From: Lachnospiraceae bacterium UBA4380
GTDB taxonomy: Bacteria; Bacillota; Clostridia; Lachnospirales; Lachnospiraceae
Reading direction: 5' to 3'
Length of the DNA: 12,894 nt
NCBI GenBank assembly: GCA_002390025.1
Contig: DGRU01000108.1
Span: 1 to 12,894 of the forward strand
A model generated the notes under the pieces. The model searched no databases, had not been told where the DNA came from, and saw nothing but the letters and a program-made list of their open reading frames with translations. Position numbers and translations under genes: made by a program. Of the stretch, positions 5,718 through 12,628 are shown piece by piece (the stretch's first letter is position 1; each line of letters starts with the position of its first letter).

Positions 5718-8700
5718 ATGAACGTTTTTTCAGAACCGCTCAGGGAATTGAATGCTTACCAGATACTGAAAGAGCGACTGGAGAGTGCAAAAGAGCCGCA
5801 GACCGGCGGGAGCGTCCTGGCGGACAGCTGTGTGGATCCGCAGAAGGCGCATCTTCTGTATGCACTCTGCAGGGAGGAGTCGATCGCGGAACACGCCCGG
5901 CTGCGGCTGGTGCTCACCTACAGCGACCTGCGGGCCCGGGAGATCGCACAGGACTGCTCGTTTTATGACAGGAATGTGGCCGTGTTTCCCGCCAGAGACC
6001 TGATCTTTTACCAGGCGGATCTGCGCGGCAACGAGATCGACAAGGAACGCCTGCAGTGCCTCCGCAGGATCATAGAAGGAAAGCCGGTGACGGTGGTGAC
6101 CACTTTCTCGGCTCTTCTGACACCCCAGATCCCGGTCAGGATCCTGAAGGGGAGCATACTGGGGATCGGCAGGCGGGAAATGATGGATCTGTCGAGAACG
6201 GCGGAGCGGCTGGTCACCATGGGATATGAAAAAAACTACCAGGTCGAGCGGCCTGGCCAGTTTGCGGTCCGCGGAGATATTCTCGATATTTTTGACCTCA
6301 CCCAGGAAAACCCGATCCGCGTCGAATTCTGGGATAACGAGATCGAGACGATCCGCAGCTTCGATGTCCTGAGCCAGCGCTCTATTGAACAGCTGGAGTT
6401 CGTGCAGATCTTCCCCGCATCGGAGATGATCCTGGACGATCTGCGTCTGCACGACGGCCTCAAGAGGATGAAGACCGAGGCGGACCGCACCGGCGCGCAG
6501 TTCCGGGAAAGAGGGGACAGCGAGGCGGGACACAGGATCGAGTCGGAGATCGCCCGTATCACGGAGGAGGCGCGGGAACTTCATGTCTACACGGGACTGG
6601 AGAGCTTCATCCACTACTTCTATCCCCTGACGGAAGGCCTGCTGGATCTCTTTGATCCTGAAAAATCGCTGGTGTTCCTGGATGAGCCTCTGCGGATCCT
6701 GCAGCACGCACTGGCAGTGGAGACGGAGTTTCGGGAGAGCATGATCAGCAGGGCGGAGAAGGGATATGTCCTGCCCGGGCAGATGGAGCTGATCCGCCGG
6801 ACCACGGAGATGATCGCGGCCCTGGACAAGTATCGCCGCGTCGGCTTTTCTCTGCTCGCGGGTGTGCCCCGGGAGGAAAATGCCGTGATCTCCCTCCCCG
6901 ATCAAGAGGGATTCTCCCTGTTTTTTGACCAGACCGTGCAGATGCATGCCAGGGACGCCTCCCTGTCGGGGATGAGTTATGAGACCCTGCGGGAGGAGCT
7001 GGCCCGAATGCGCAGGAAGAAGGAGAGGGTCATCATCGTATCGCCTTCAAAGACGCGCGCAAAGCGCCTGGCGGAGGACCTGACTGCGGATGATGTCACT
7101 GCCTATTTCCGCGACAATCCGGTCAGGCCCATGAAGCCCGGGGACGTCATGATCTATGCGGGCAGGATGCGCAAGGGCTTTGCCTATCCTGATCTGGGCT
7201 TTACGGTCTTTACGGAAGCGGATATTTTCGGAGAGGAAAAGAAGAAGAAAAAGAAGGTCCGGCGCTATGACGGCGGCGAGCAGATCCGGAATTTCGCGGA
7301 TCTCCGCGTCGGGGACTACGTAGTCCATGAGCACTACGGGATCGGGATCTACCGGGGAGTCGAGAAGATCGAGGTCGATCATATAGCCAGGGATTATCTC
7401 AAGATCGAATACGGCGCGGGCGGTGTTCTCTTTGTCATGCCCACAGATCTGACAGTCCTGCAGAAATACGCGGCGGCGGAAGGCGCCCGCAAGCCGAAGC
7501 TCAACAGACTGGGCACACAGGAGTGGAACAATACCCGCGGAAAAGTCAGGAAAGCGGTGGAGCTGGTCGCGGACGACCTGGTCGAACTCTATGCCAGGCG
7601 CCAGGCGAAAAAGGGCCATGTCTACGGAAAGGACACTGTCTGGCAGAGGGAGCTGGAGGAAATGTTCCCCTATCAGGAGACGGAGGACCAGCTGGCTGCC
7701 ATCGAAGATACAAAGCGGGATATGGAGAGCGGCAAGATCATGGACCGCCTGATCTGCGGCGATGTGGGCTACGGAAAGACGGAGATCGCGGTCCGGGCGG
7801 CCTTCAAGGCCGTGCAGGAGGGCATGCAGGTGGCGGTTCTTGTGCCCACGACCATCCTGGCCCAGCAGCATTACAACACCTTTTCCGAGAGGATGCACAG
7901 CTTCCCGGTCAATATCGAGGTCCTGTCCCGCTTCAGGACTGCCAAAGAGCAGAAAAAAACGATCCACGACCTGGAGAGGGGGATCGTTGACATTGTCGTC
8001 GGAACGCACCGGCTTCTGTCGAAAGATGTAAAATTTAAAAATCTGGGTCTGCTGATCGTGGACGAGGAGCAGCGCTTCGGCGTCACCCACAAGGAAAAGA
8101 TCAAGCAGATGAAAGAGGATGTGGACGTCCTGACACTCTCCGCCACACCCATCCCCCGCACGCTCCATATGAGCATGGTGGGGATCCGGGACATGAGCGT
8201 TCTGGAACAGGCACCCGGTGACCGCGTGCCTATTCAGACCTATGTCATGGAATATAACGAGGAGATGGTCCGCGAGGCGATCGTCCGCGAGCTCTCGCGG
8301 AAAGGCCAGGTCTACTATGTCCACAACCGGGTGAATGATATTGCGCGGGCGGCTCTGGAAGTGCAGAATATGGTGCCCGAGGCGAGGGTGACCTTTGCCC
8401 ACGGAAAGATGAAGGAATCCGAGCTGGAGCAGATCATGTACGATTTCATCAACGGAGGGATCGACATACTGGTATCCACCACCATCATCGAGACCGGACT
8501 GGATATCTCCAATGTCAATACCATCATCATCAGTGACGCGGACAAGATGGGTCTTTCCCAGCTCTATCAGCTGCGCGGGCGGGTCGGCCGCACGGGCAGG
8601 ACCGCATATGCCTTCCTCATGTACCGGCGCGGCCAGGTCCTGAAGGAGATCGCCGAGAAGCGCCTGGCAGCCATCCGTGAGTTCACGGATCTGGGCAGCG

Positions 8701-9329
8701 GATTCCGCATCGCCATGCGGGATCTGGAGATCCGGGGCGCGGGAAGCATTCTGGGACGCGTCCAGCACGGAAACATGCAGGCGGTCGGATACGACCTCTA
8801 CTGCAAACTGCTCGAGAGCGCTGTCCGCAAAGCAAAAGGAGAGGAAATCGAAGAGGAGAAGACGGTCACGGTCAATCTCCTCGTGGACGCTTTCCTCCCC
8901 GAGAACTATATAGTCAATGAAGAACAGAAACTGGAGATCTATAAGCGGATCGCGGCCATCGACAGCGCGGCGGATGCGGAGGATGTCCGGGAGGAACTCG
9001 GCGACCGCTTCGGCGACCTGCCTCTCCCGGCTCAGAACCTATTGCGAGTCGCCCTGATCCGGTCCGTCGCGTCGCGGATGGATCTGTCGGAGATCACCGG
9101 AAACAGCGGATCCCTGCGCATCGTGCCGGACGCAAATGCCAGGGGACTGAAGGTGGAGAACATCCCCAGGCTCCTGAAGCTCTACAGCGGCCACCTCTCT
9201 TTTACAGCCAAGGGCACTCCCCAGTTCCAGCTGCACTATCCGGTCTCCGGAAGCGTCATCAGGGATGAGGAGAAGCTCCTGCAGGTGACCGAGGATCTGC
9301 TGGTCAATATGTCAAAGCTGCTGAGATAG
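5718..9329 (+). CDS. mfd: transcription-repair coupling factor
   Basis: ATP-driven DNA translocase that pushes or removes RNA polymerase stalled at DNA lesions and recruits UvrA to the site. The 1203-residue protein shows the full domain order. The N-terminal UvrB-like module contains RPGQFAVRGDILDIF (about 177-191). A lysine-rich linker (near 505-512) leads to the RNA-polymerase-interacting CarD-like domain, DLRVGDYVVHEHYGIG (about 528-543) through LQKY. The RecG-like motor has Walker A GDVGYGKTE (681-689), DEEQ (782-785), SATPIPRT (808-815) and GRVGRTGR (954-961). A C-terminal TRCF domain carries NLLVDAFLPENYI. The length is slightly above the usual ~1150-1180. GGAGG (within 5709-5713) precedes ATG 5718 at good spacing. 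It follows pth closely, as in many Firmicutes. Long reverse-strand frames inside it are shadows. Confidence 0.98.
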   Translation: MNVFSEPLRELNAYQILKERLESAKEPQTGGSVLADSCVDPQKAHLLYALCREESIAEHARLRLVLTYSDLRAREIAQDCSFYDRNVAVFPARDLIFYQADLRGNEIDKERLQCLRRIIEGKPVTVVTTFSALLTPQIPVRILKGSILGIGRREMMDLSRTAERLVTMGYEKNYQVERPGQFAVRGDILDIFDLTQENPIRVEFWDNEIETIRSFDVLSQRSIEQLEFVQIFPASEMILDDLRLHDGLKRMKTEADRTGAQFRERGDSEAGHRIESEIARITEEARELHVYTGLESFIHYFYPLTEGLLDLFDPEKSLVFLDEPLRILQHALAVETEFRESMISRAEKGYVLPGQMELIRRTTEMIAALDKYRRVGFSLLAGVPREENAVISLPDQEGFSLFFDQTVQMHARDASLSGMSYETLREELARMRRKKERVIIVSPSKTRAKRLAEDLTADDVTAYFRDNPVRPMKPGDVMIYAGRMRKGFAYPDLGFTVFTEADIFGEEKKKKKKVRRYDGGEQIRNFADLRVGDYVVHEHYGIGIYRGVEKIEVDHIARDYLKIEYGAGGVLFVMPTDLTVLQKYAAAEGARKPKLNRLGTQEWNNTRGKVRKAVELVADDLVELYARRQAKKGHVYGKDTVWQRELEEMFPYQETEDQLAAIEDTKRDMESGKIMDRLICGDVGYGKTEIAVRAAFKAVQEGMQVAVLVPTTILAQQHYNTFSERMHSFPVNIEVLSRFRTAKEQKKTIHDLERGIVDIVVGTHRLLSKDVKFKNLGLLIVDEEQRFGVTHKEKIKQMKEDVDVLTLSATPIPRTLHMSMVGIRDMSVLEQAPGDRVPIQTYVMEYNEEMVREAIVRELSRKGQVYYVHNRVNDIARAALEVQNMVPEARVTFAHGKMKESELEQIMYDFINGGIDILVSTTIIETGLDISNVNTIIISDADKMGLSQLYQLRGRVGRTGRTAYAFLMYRRGQVLKEIAEKRLAAIREFTDLGSGFRIAMRDLEIRGAGSILGRVQHGNMQAVGYDLYCKLLESAVRKAKGEEIEEEKTVTVNLLVDAFLPENYIVNEEQKLEIYKRIAAIDSAADAEDVREELGDRFGDLPLPAQNLLRVALIRSVASRMDLSEITGNSGSLRIVPDANARGLKVENIPRLLKLYSGHLSFTAKGTPQFQLHYPVSGSVIRDEEKLLQVTEDLLVNMSKLLR

Positions 9330-9341
9330 GCATCCTGTTCC

Positions 9342-9368
9342 AAAGCCGCCTGCTGCACTCCGGTTTTT
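9342..9368 (+). terminator. weak candidate terminator between convergent mfd and pyrC
   Basis: AAAGCCG (9342-9348) can pair with CGGTTTT (9361-9367), seven pairs with one wobble around a 12-base loop, ending in a five-T run (9364-9368). On the opposite strand the tail is only CTTTGG. The stem is partly A-T and the loop is large, so this is tentative. Position in a 43-base convergent gap makes some terminator likely. Confidence 0.33.
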
Positions 9369-9372
9369 CCTC

Positions 9373-10665
9373 TCAGGAGGGATTTTCGTAGATGATTTCG
9401 CCTGCGGCGATGGTATAGCGGATGACGCCGGGAAGCTCCATGCCCAGGAAGGGGGAGTTGGAGGAGCGGGAGGCAAAAGGCTTCTGCACCGTCCAGGAAG
9501 CATTGGGGTCAAAGAGCACCAGGTCAGCCGGGGCTCCCTCGCACACGCGGCCCGCATTGAGGCGGTAGAAGTCTGCCGGATGGCAGGTGAGGCAGGCGAG
9601 AAACTGCTGCATGGTCAGATATCCGGGCTCCACCAGATTTTTGATGCCCAGAGAGAAGGCGGTCTCAAGGCCGATCATTCCGCTGGGGGCCTTAGTGAAG
9701 TCCTGTGCCTTCTCATAGTCGGCGTGGGGGGCGTGGTCGGTGGCGATCAGGTCGATCGTTCCGTCCGCAAGTCCCTCGATGATGGCCATGCGGTCAGCCT
9801 CTGTGCGGAGCGGGGGATTGACTTTGGCCAGTGTGCCGCAGCGCAGGACGGCGTCCTCGGTCAGAGAGAAGTGATGGGGAGTTGCCTCCGCATGGATCCG
9901 CGGGTTCAGCTTACGGGCCCTGCGGACCAGGTCTACGCCTTCTGCCGAGGAAATATGCTGGATACACAGAGGAGCTCCGGTCCTGACGGCCAGCTCCAGA
10001 TCTCTTTGGATCAGGGTGATCTCCGCTTCTCGGGGAGAGCCGGCCAGATCCAGGGACTGCGCTGCTTTCCCGCCGCCGTTGATCCCGTTCTGAGAGATCA
10101 GGGTCTTATCCTCCTCGTGGAGGCTGACGGGCAGATCCAGGCGTTTTGCCGCCAGCAGGGCTTTTTCCAGGACAGATTCGTCCATCACGGGGACGCCGTC
10201 ATCGGTAAAGCCGGCGGCGCCTGCGTCCGCCAGAGCATCAAAATCGACGGTCTCTTTCCCCTTCATGCCCTGTGTGACATTGGCGCAGCTGTAGAGATGG
10301 ATCTTTTCTTTTTTGGCGCGCGTCAGAATGTCCGACAGCACAGCGGTGCTGTCCACAACGGGATTGGTGTTGGCCATCAGGATGATGCTTGTATATCCGC
10401 CCCTGGCCGCCGCCAGGGAGCCTGTGTGCAGGTCCTCCTTGTGGGTATAGCCGGGATCGCGGAAGTGCGCGTGGGTGTCGATGAGACCCGGCGCGGCGCA
10501 GAGCCCCTCGCCGTCGAGAACACGCACAGAGGAAGCATCCGCGGCGGAATCTATAGATAAATCCTCACCGATGCGCAGAAATTTTCCATTTTCGATGAGC
10601 AGATCTGTTTTCTGTTCTGTGCCTGAGGCGGGATCGTAGAGATAGATATTTTTGACAAGAAACAT
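9373..10665 (-). CDS. pyrC: dihydroorotase (class I)
   Basis: Zinc amidohydrolase that interconverts carbamoyl-aspartate and dihydroorotate, the third step of UMP synthesis. The 430-residue product has the metal-binding HAHFRDPG (H65, H67, R69), the ARGGYT segment (87-92) and MANTNPV, which contacts substrate. It also has FTDDG (153-157), whose aspartate takes the metal-bridging place in class I bacterial enzymes, H183 in SLHEED, H237 in IQHIS, ATPHHF (261-266) and the catalytic ATDHAPH (308-314). The length is normal for class I. The start at 10665 has a strong GGGGAGGAC on the minus strand six bases upstream. It converges on mfd and diverges from plsC-pyrK-pyrD, whose pyrD/pyrK products use dihydroorotate. 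Related hydantoinases and allantoinases share the fold, but the motif set and neighbours favour dihydroorotase. Confidence 0.95.
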   Translation of the reverse strand: MFLVKNIYLYDPASGTEQKTDLLIENGKFLRIGEDLSIDSAADASSVRVLDGEGLCAAPGLIDTHAHFRDPGYTHKEDLHTGSLAAARGGYTSIILMANTNPVVDSTAVLSDILTRAKKEKIHLYSCANVTQGMKGKETVDFDALADAGAAGFTDDGVPVMDESVLEKALLAAKRLDLPVSLHEEDKTLISQNGINGGGKAAQSLDLAGSPREAEITLIQRDLELAVRTGAPLCIQHISSAEGVDLVRRARKLNPRIHAEATPHHFSLTEDAVLRCGTLAKVNPPLRTEADRMAIIEGLADGTIDLIATDHAPHADYEKAQDFTKAPSGMIGLETAFSLGIKNLVEPGYLTMQQFLACLTCHPADFYRLNAGRVCEGAPADLVLFDPNASWTVQKPFASRSSNSPFLGMELPGVIRYTIAAGEIIYENPS

Positions 10666-10702
10666 GATTGTCCTCCCCTGTGACTGTCCGTTTGTATTCT
10701 GT

Positions 10703-10740
10703 GCCGCAGCCCCCGCCCTCAGGAGGGCGAGGACCGCAGC
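10703..10740 (-). promoter_or_regulatory. long GC-rich stem-loop in pyrC leader
   Basis: On the minus strand 18 bases (10740-10723) can pair with 18 bases (10720-10703) around a 2-base apex; the inner six pairs are GCCCTC/GAGGGC. Five of the pairs are G-T wobbles. These would be A/C mismatches if the plus strand were transcribed, so the structure belongs to pyrC RNA. It sits between the predicted pyrC start (about 10749) and the ribosome binding site. No T-run follows. It has no match that I see to the PyrR-binding consensus. Confidence 0.55.
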
Positions 10741-10755
10741 GGTTTGCCTGATTTC

Positions 10756-10784
10756 AGTATAGCATAACGAGTTACTGTTTTGAA
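10756..10784 (-). promoter_or_regulatory. pyrC promoter
   Basis: The minus strand carries TATACT (10761-10756) with a TGc extension directly upstream. TTCAAA (10784-10779) lies 17 bases away as a moderate -35, matching four of six positions. The predicted start is near 10749, for a leader of about 84 bases. The -35 overlaps that of the divergent plsC promoter. Confidence 0.6.
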
Positions 10785-10787
10785 AAC
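10777..10787. repeat. 11-bp palindrome shared by two divergent promoters
   Basis: GTTTTGAAAAC is a perfect inverted repeat about its central base (10782). It contains both the plsC -35 (TTGAAA, plus) and the pyrC -35 (minus). The two TATACT hexamers begin 20 and 21 bases from its centre. Symmetry could come from the shared -35 alone or mark an operator. Confidence 0.55.
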
Positions 10788-10807
10788 CCCGAGCGGTGTG
10801 GTATACT
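10780..10807 (+). promoter_or_regulatory. promoter of plsC-pyrK-pyrD
   Basis: TTGAAA (10780-10785) and TATACT (10802-10807) are 16 bases apart, each one mismatch from consensus, with a TGg extended -10 (10799-10801). The predicted start is near 10814, giving a leader of about 134 bases before plsC. Confidence 0.68.
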
Positions 10808-10817
10808 ATTCAGAATA

Positions 10818-10843
10818 AAACAGATTAAAAAAACAGATTAAAA
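10818..10843 (+). repeat. two perfect tandem copies of a 13-bp AT-rich unit
   Basis: AAACAGATTAAAA occurs at 10818-10830 and again, with no gap, at 10831-10843. It begins about four bases after the predicted plsC transcription start, a place where a repressor would block the polymerase. No regulator consensus that I know (for example the FapR box) matches. Confidence 0.55.
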
Positions 10844-10861
10844 TACACAGTTCTGTGAATG

Positions 10862-10914
10862 ATACGCGCATGCGGCGGGCGCCTGCGGAAGGGCCCGCCA
10901 TGTCCTATGCGTAT
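10862..10914 (+). other. two-tier stem structure in plsC leader
   Basis: An inner stem GGCGGGC/GCCCGCC (10874-10880 with 10893-10899, 12-base loop) is enclosed by an outer stem ATACGC/GCGTAT (10862-10867 with 10909-10914). No T-run follows, so it is not a terminator. It ends 33 bases before the plsC ATG. A small palindrome, CACAG-TT-CTGTG (10846-10857), lies just upstream. The function is unknown; a leader-RNA control element is possible. Confidence 0.42.
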
Positions 10915-10947
10915 GGCAGAGAAGACCGTTAGAAAGGCTGATTTATT

Positions 10948-11688
10948 ATGTGGGTATTTCGTCTGGCACTGACAGTGATTTTTCTGGTGCTGGTTCTTTT
11001 AGTAGGTGTAATTGAGCATGTGATCACCTGGGCGGTCGGGAAGTTTAACCCCGATGCATGCCTGCGGATGAGAAGCGGCTATATCCGCTGCGGACTGAAG
11101 CTGGTCTGGCTGGCCGCGGCAGGCAAAACGACAGTGATCGGTCTGGACAGGATCCCGACCGACAGGCCTGTTCTGTTTGTGGGAAACCACCGCAGCATGC
11201 TGGATGTTGTGGGATGCGGATCGCTGATCCCCTTCCCTGTAGGATTTATTTCAAAGATCGAACTGGAAAAGATTCCCCTCCTTCGCATGCAGATGCGGGA
11301 TATCAACTGTCTCTTCCTGGACAGAAAGGACGACCGGCAGGCCCTGAAGGTCATCCTCAAAGCGATCGAACTGGTCAAGGGCGGACAGTCCATGTTTATT
11401 TTCCCGGAGGGAACACGTTCCAAAGAAGAAGGGAAATTCCTTCCTTTCCATGCGGGCAGCTTCAAGATCGCCACCAAGGCAAAGGTGCCGGTCGTGCCGG
11501 TCACGATCGTTAATACCGGAGACATTCTGGAGGATCATTTCCCCAAGATCAAGGCTGTTCCGGTCGTCATTGAATTCGGCGAACCCTTCGAGACGGCCTC
11601 CATGGGACGTGAGGAACAGAAGGAGCTCCCCGACAGGGTCCGCAATCTGATCATGGAGACATATGAACGCGACCGCAAGCTGCTGTGA
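10948..11688 (+). CDS. plsC: 1-acyl-sn-glycerol-3-phosphate acyltransferase
   Basis: Membrane-associated enzyme that transfers a second acyl chain to lysophosphatidic acid, giving phosphatidic acid for phospholipid synthesis. The 246-residue product begins with a hydrophobic segment (about residues 5-27, predicted membrane anchor). Acyltransferase block I is NHRSMLD, with the catalytic pair H81/D86. The substrate-binding block III is FPEGTRS (152-158), and block IV is the VPVVPVTI stretch (180-187). The length fits the PlsC family. The ribosome site is mediocre (GAAAGG about ten bases upstream). pyrK starts 65 bases after its stop with no clear terminator, so it probably leads a plsC-pyrK-pyrD transcript. 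Acyl-donor specificity (acyl-ACP or acyl-CoA) cannot be read from sequence. Other lysophospholipid acyltransferases share these motifs, so the exact substrate is inferred. Confidence 0.92.
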   Translation: MWVFRLALTVIFLVLVLLVGVIEHVITWAVGKFNPDACLRMRSGYIRCGLKLVWLAAAGKTTVIGLDRIPTDRPVLFVGNHRSMLDVVGCGSLIPFPVGFISKIELEKIPLLRMQMRDINCLFLDRKDDRQALKVILKAIELVKGGQSMFIFPEGTRSKEEGKFLPFHAGSFKIATKAKVPVVPVTIVNTGDILEDHFPKIKAVPVVIEFGEPFETASMGREEQKELPDRVRNLIMETYERDRKLL

Positions 11689-11753
11689 GACAGTCCTGCG
11701 GTCTGTACTGAAAACCGGGATCAACCGGACTTGAACAGGAGACTGACTGACCG

Positions 11754-12554
11754 ATGAAAAAAAAGACAACCATGACCGTGCTCGACAGCCGTATGCTGGC
11801 ACAGGACATCTGGTCTCTGGAACTTGCCTATGCGCCGGAGGACATCCCGGACCAGGTGCGTCCGGGGCAGTTCGCGGGGCTGTATCCCGCGGGCGGAGAT
11901 CTGCTGCTCATGCGCCCCATCAGCATCTGCAGATGGGACAGGGGGCGCGGCGCCCTCCGCTTTGTCTACCGCGCGGCGGGAAAGGGCACGCGTTCTTTTA
12001 CCGGACTCAAAGCAGGAGATACGATCGATATGCTGGGGATCCTGGGCAACGGCTATGACTTGGAAAAACTGCGCGGAAAGCATGTCATCCTGCTCGGAGG
12101 CGGGATCGGCGTTCCGCCCATGCTGGAGCTGGCGGCCGCCCTGCAGGCAGACGCAGATGCCGGGACGACAGTCACTGCCGTCATGGGTTACAGGAATAAC
12201 GAGCTCTTTCTGAAAGAGGAGATGGAAGCTTTTGCGCAGGTACTTGTCGCCACTGAGGACGGCAGTGCCGGAACAAAGGGGAACGTTCTGGATGCTGTCC
12301 GGGAGAATGAGATCCGGGCGGATGTGCTGTGTGCCTGCGGCCCCCTCCCCATGCTCCGCGCTGTCAAGCGCTATGCGCAGGAGAAAAATATACCCGCTTT
12401 TCTCTCTCTGGAGGAGAGAATGGCCTGCGGCGTAGGTGTCTGCCTGGGCTGTGTGGCCAAAACGACAAAGGCGGATGAACATTCGAAGGTGCACAATGCC
12501 CGCGTCTGTGTGGAGGGACCTGTTTTCTCCGCAGAGGATGTGGATCTGGACTGA
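11754..12554 (+). CDS. pyrK: dihydroorotate dehydrogenase B, electron-transfer subunit
   Basis: Flavin and iron-sulfur partner of PyrD that passes electrons from dihydroorotate oxidation to NAD+. The 266-residue product has the FAD-binding motif RPIS (54-57) and GKGTRSF (76-82). The nucleotide-binding loop is LGGGIGVPP (114-122) and the NAD-side motif is CGPLPML (195-201). Four cysteines for a [2Fe-2S] cluster sit at C225, C230, C233 and C252 ([10 protein letters not shown] ... ARVC), the ferredoxin-reductase-like pattern specific to PyrK. The start ATG at 11754 is preceded by AGGAG about 12 bases upstream, a rather long spacing; an in-frame ATG at 11772 has no better site. pyrD follows 74 bases later. 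Presence of PyrK implies that the neighbouring PyrD is the NAD-dependent class 1B type. Confidence 0.95.
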   Translation: MKKKTTMTVLDSRMLAQDIWSLELAYAPEDIPDQVRPGQFAGLYPAGGDLLLMRPISICRWDRGRGALRFVYRAAGKGTRSFTGLKAGDTIDMLGILGNGYDLEKLRGKHVILLGGGIGVPPMLELAAALQADADAGTTVTAVMGYRNNELFLKEEMEAFAQVLVATEDGSAGTKGNVLDAVRENEIRADVLCACGPLPMLRAVKRYAQEKNIPAFLSLEERMACGVGVCLGCVAKTTKADEHSKVHNARVCVEGPVFSAEDVDLD

Positions 12555-12628
12555 GGAAAAGGCTGTTCCCTGCGGACCTGCCTGAAAAACACGGCGTTTA
12601 CCCTGTTTTCAATTTAGAGGAATCTCCA

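Noticed and set aside
5730..8768. Long minus-strand frames (5730-6947, 405 codons; 7047-8768, 573 codons)
   Set aside because: Both are antisense to mfd, which has complete helicase and RNA-polymerase-interaction motifs. Long antisense frames are common in GC-rich coding sequence.
9580..10560. Plus-strand 326-codon frame
   Set aside because: Antisense shadow of pyrC; no ribosome site or family motif.
10666..10755. PyrR-type attenuator in the pyrC leader
   Set aside because: The stem-loop lacks the PyrR-binding consensus and no terminator T-run follows it.
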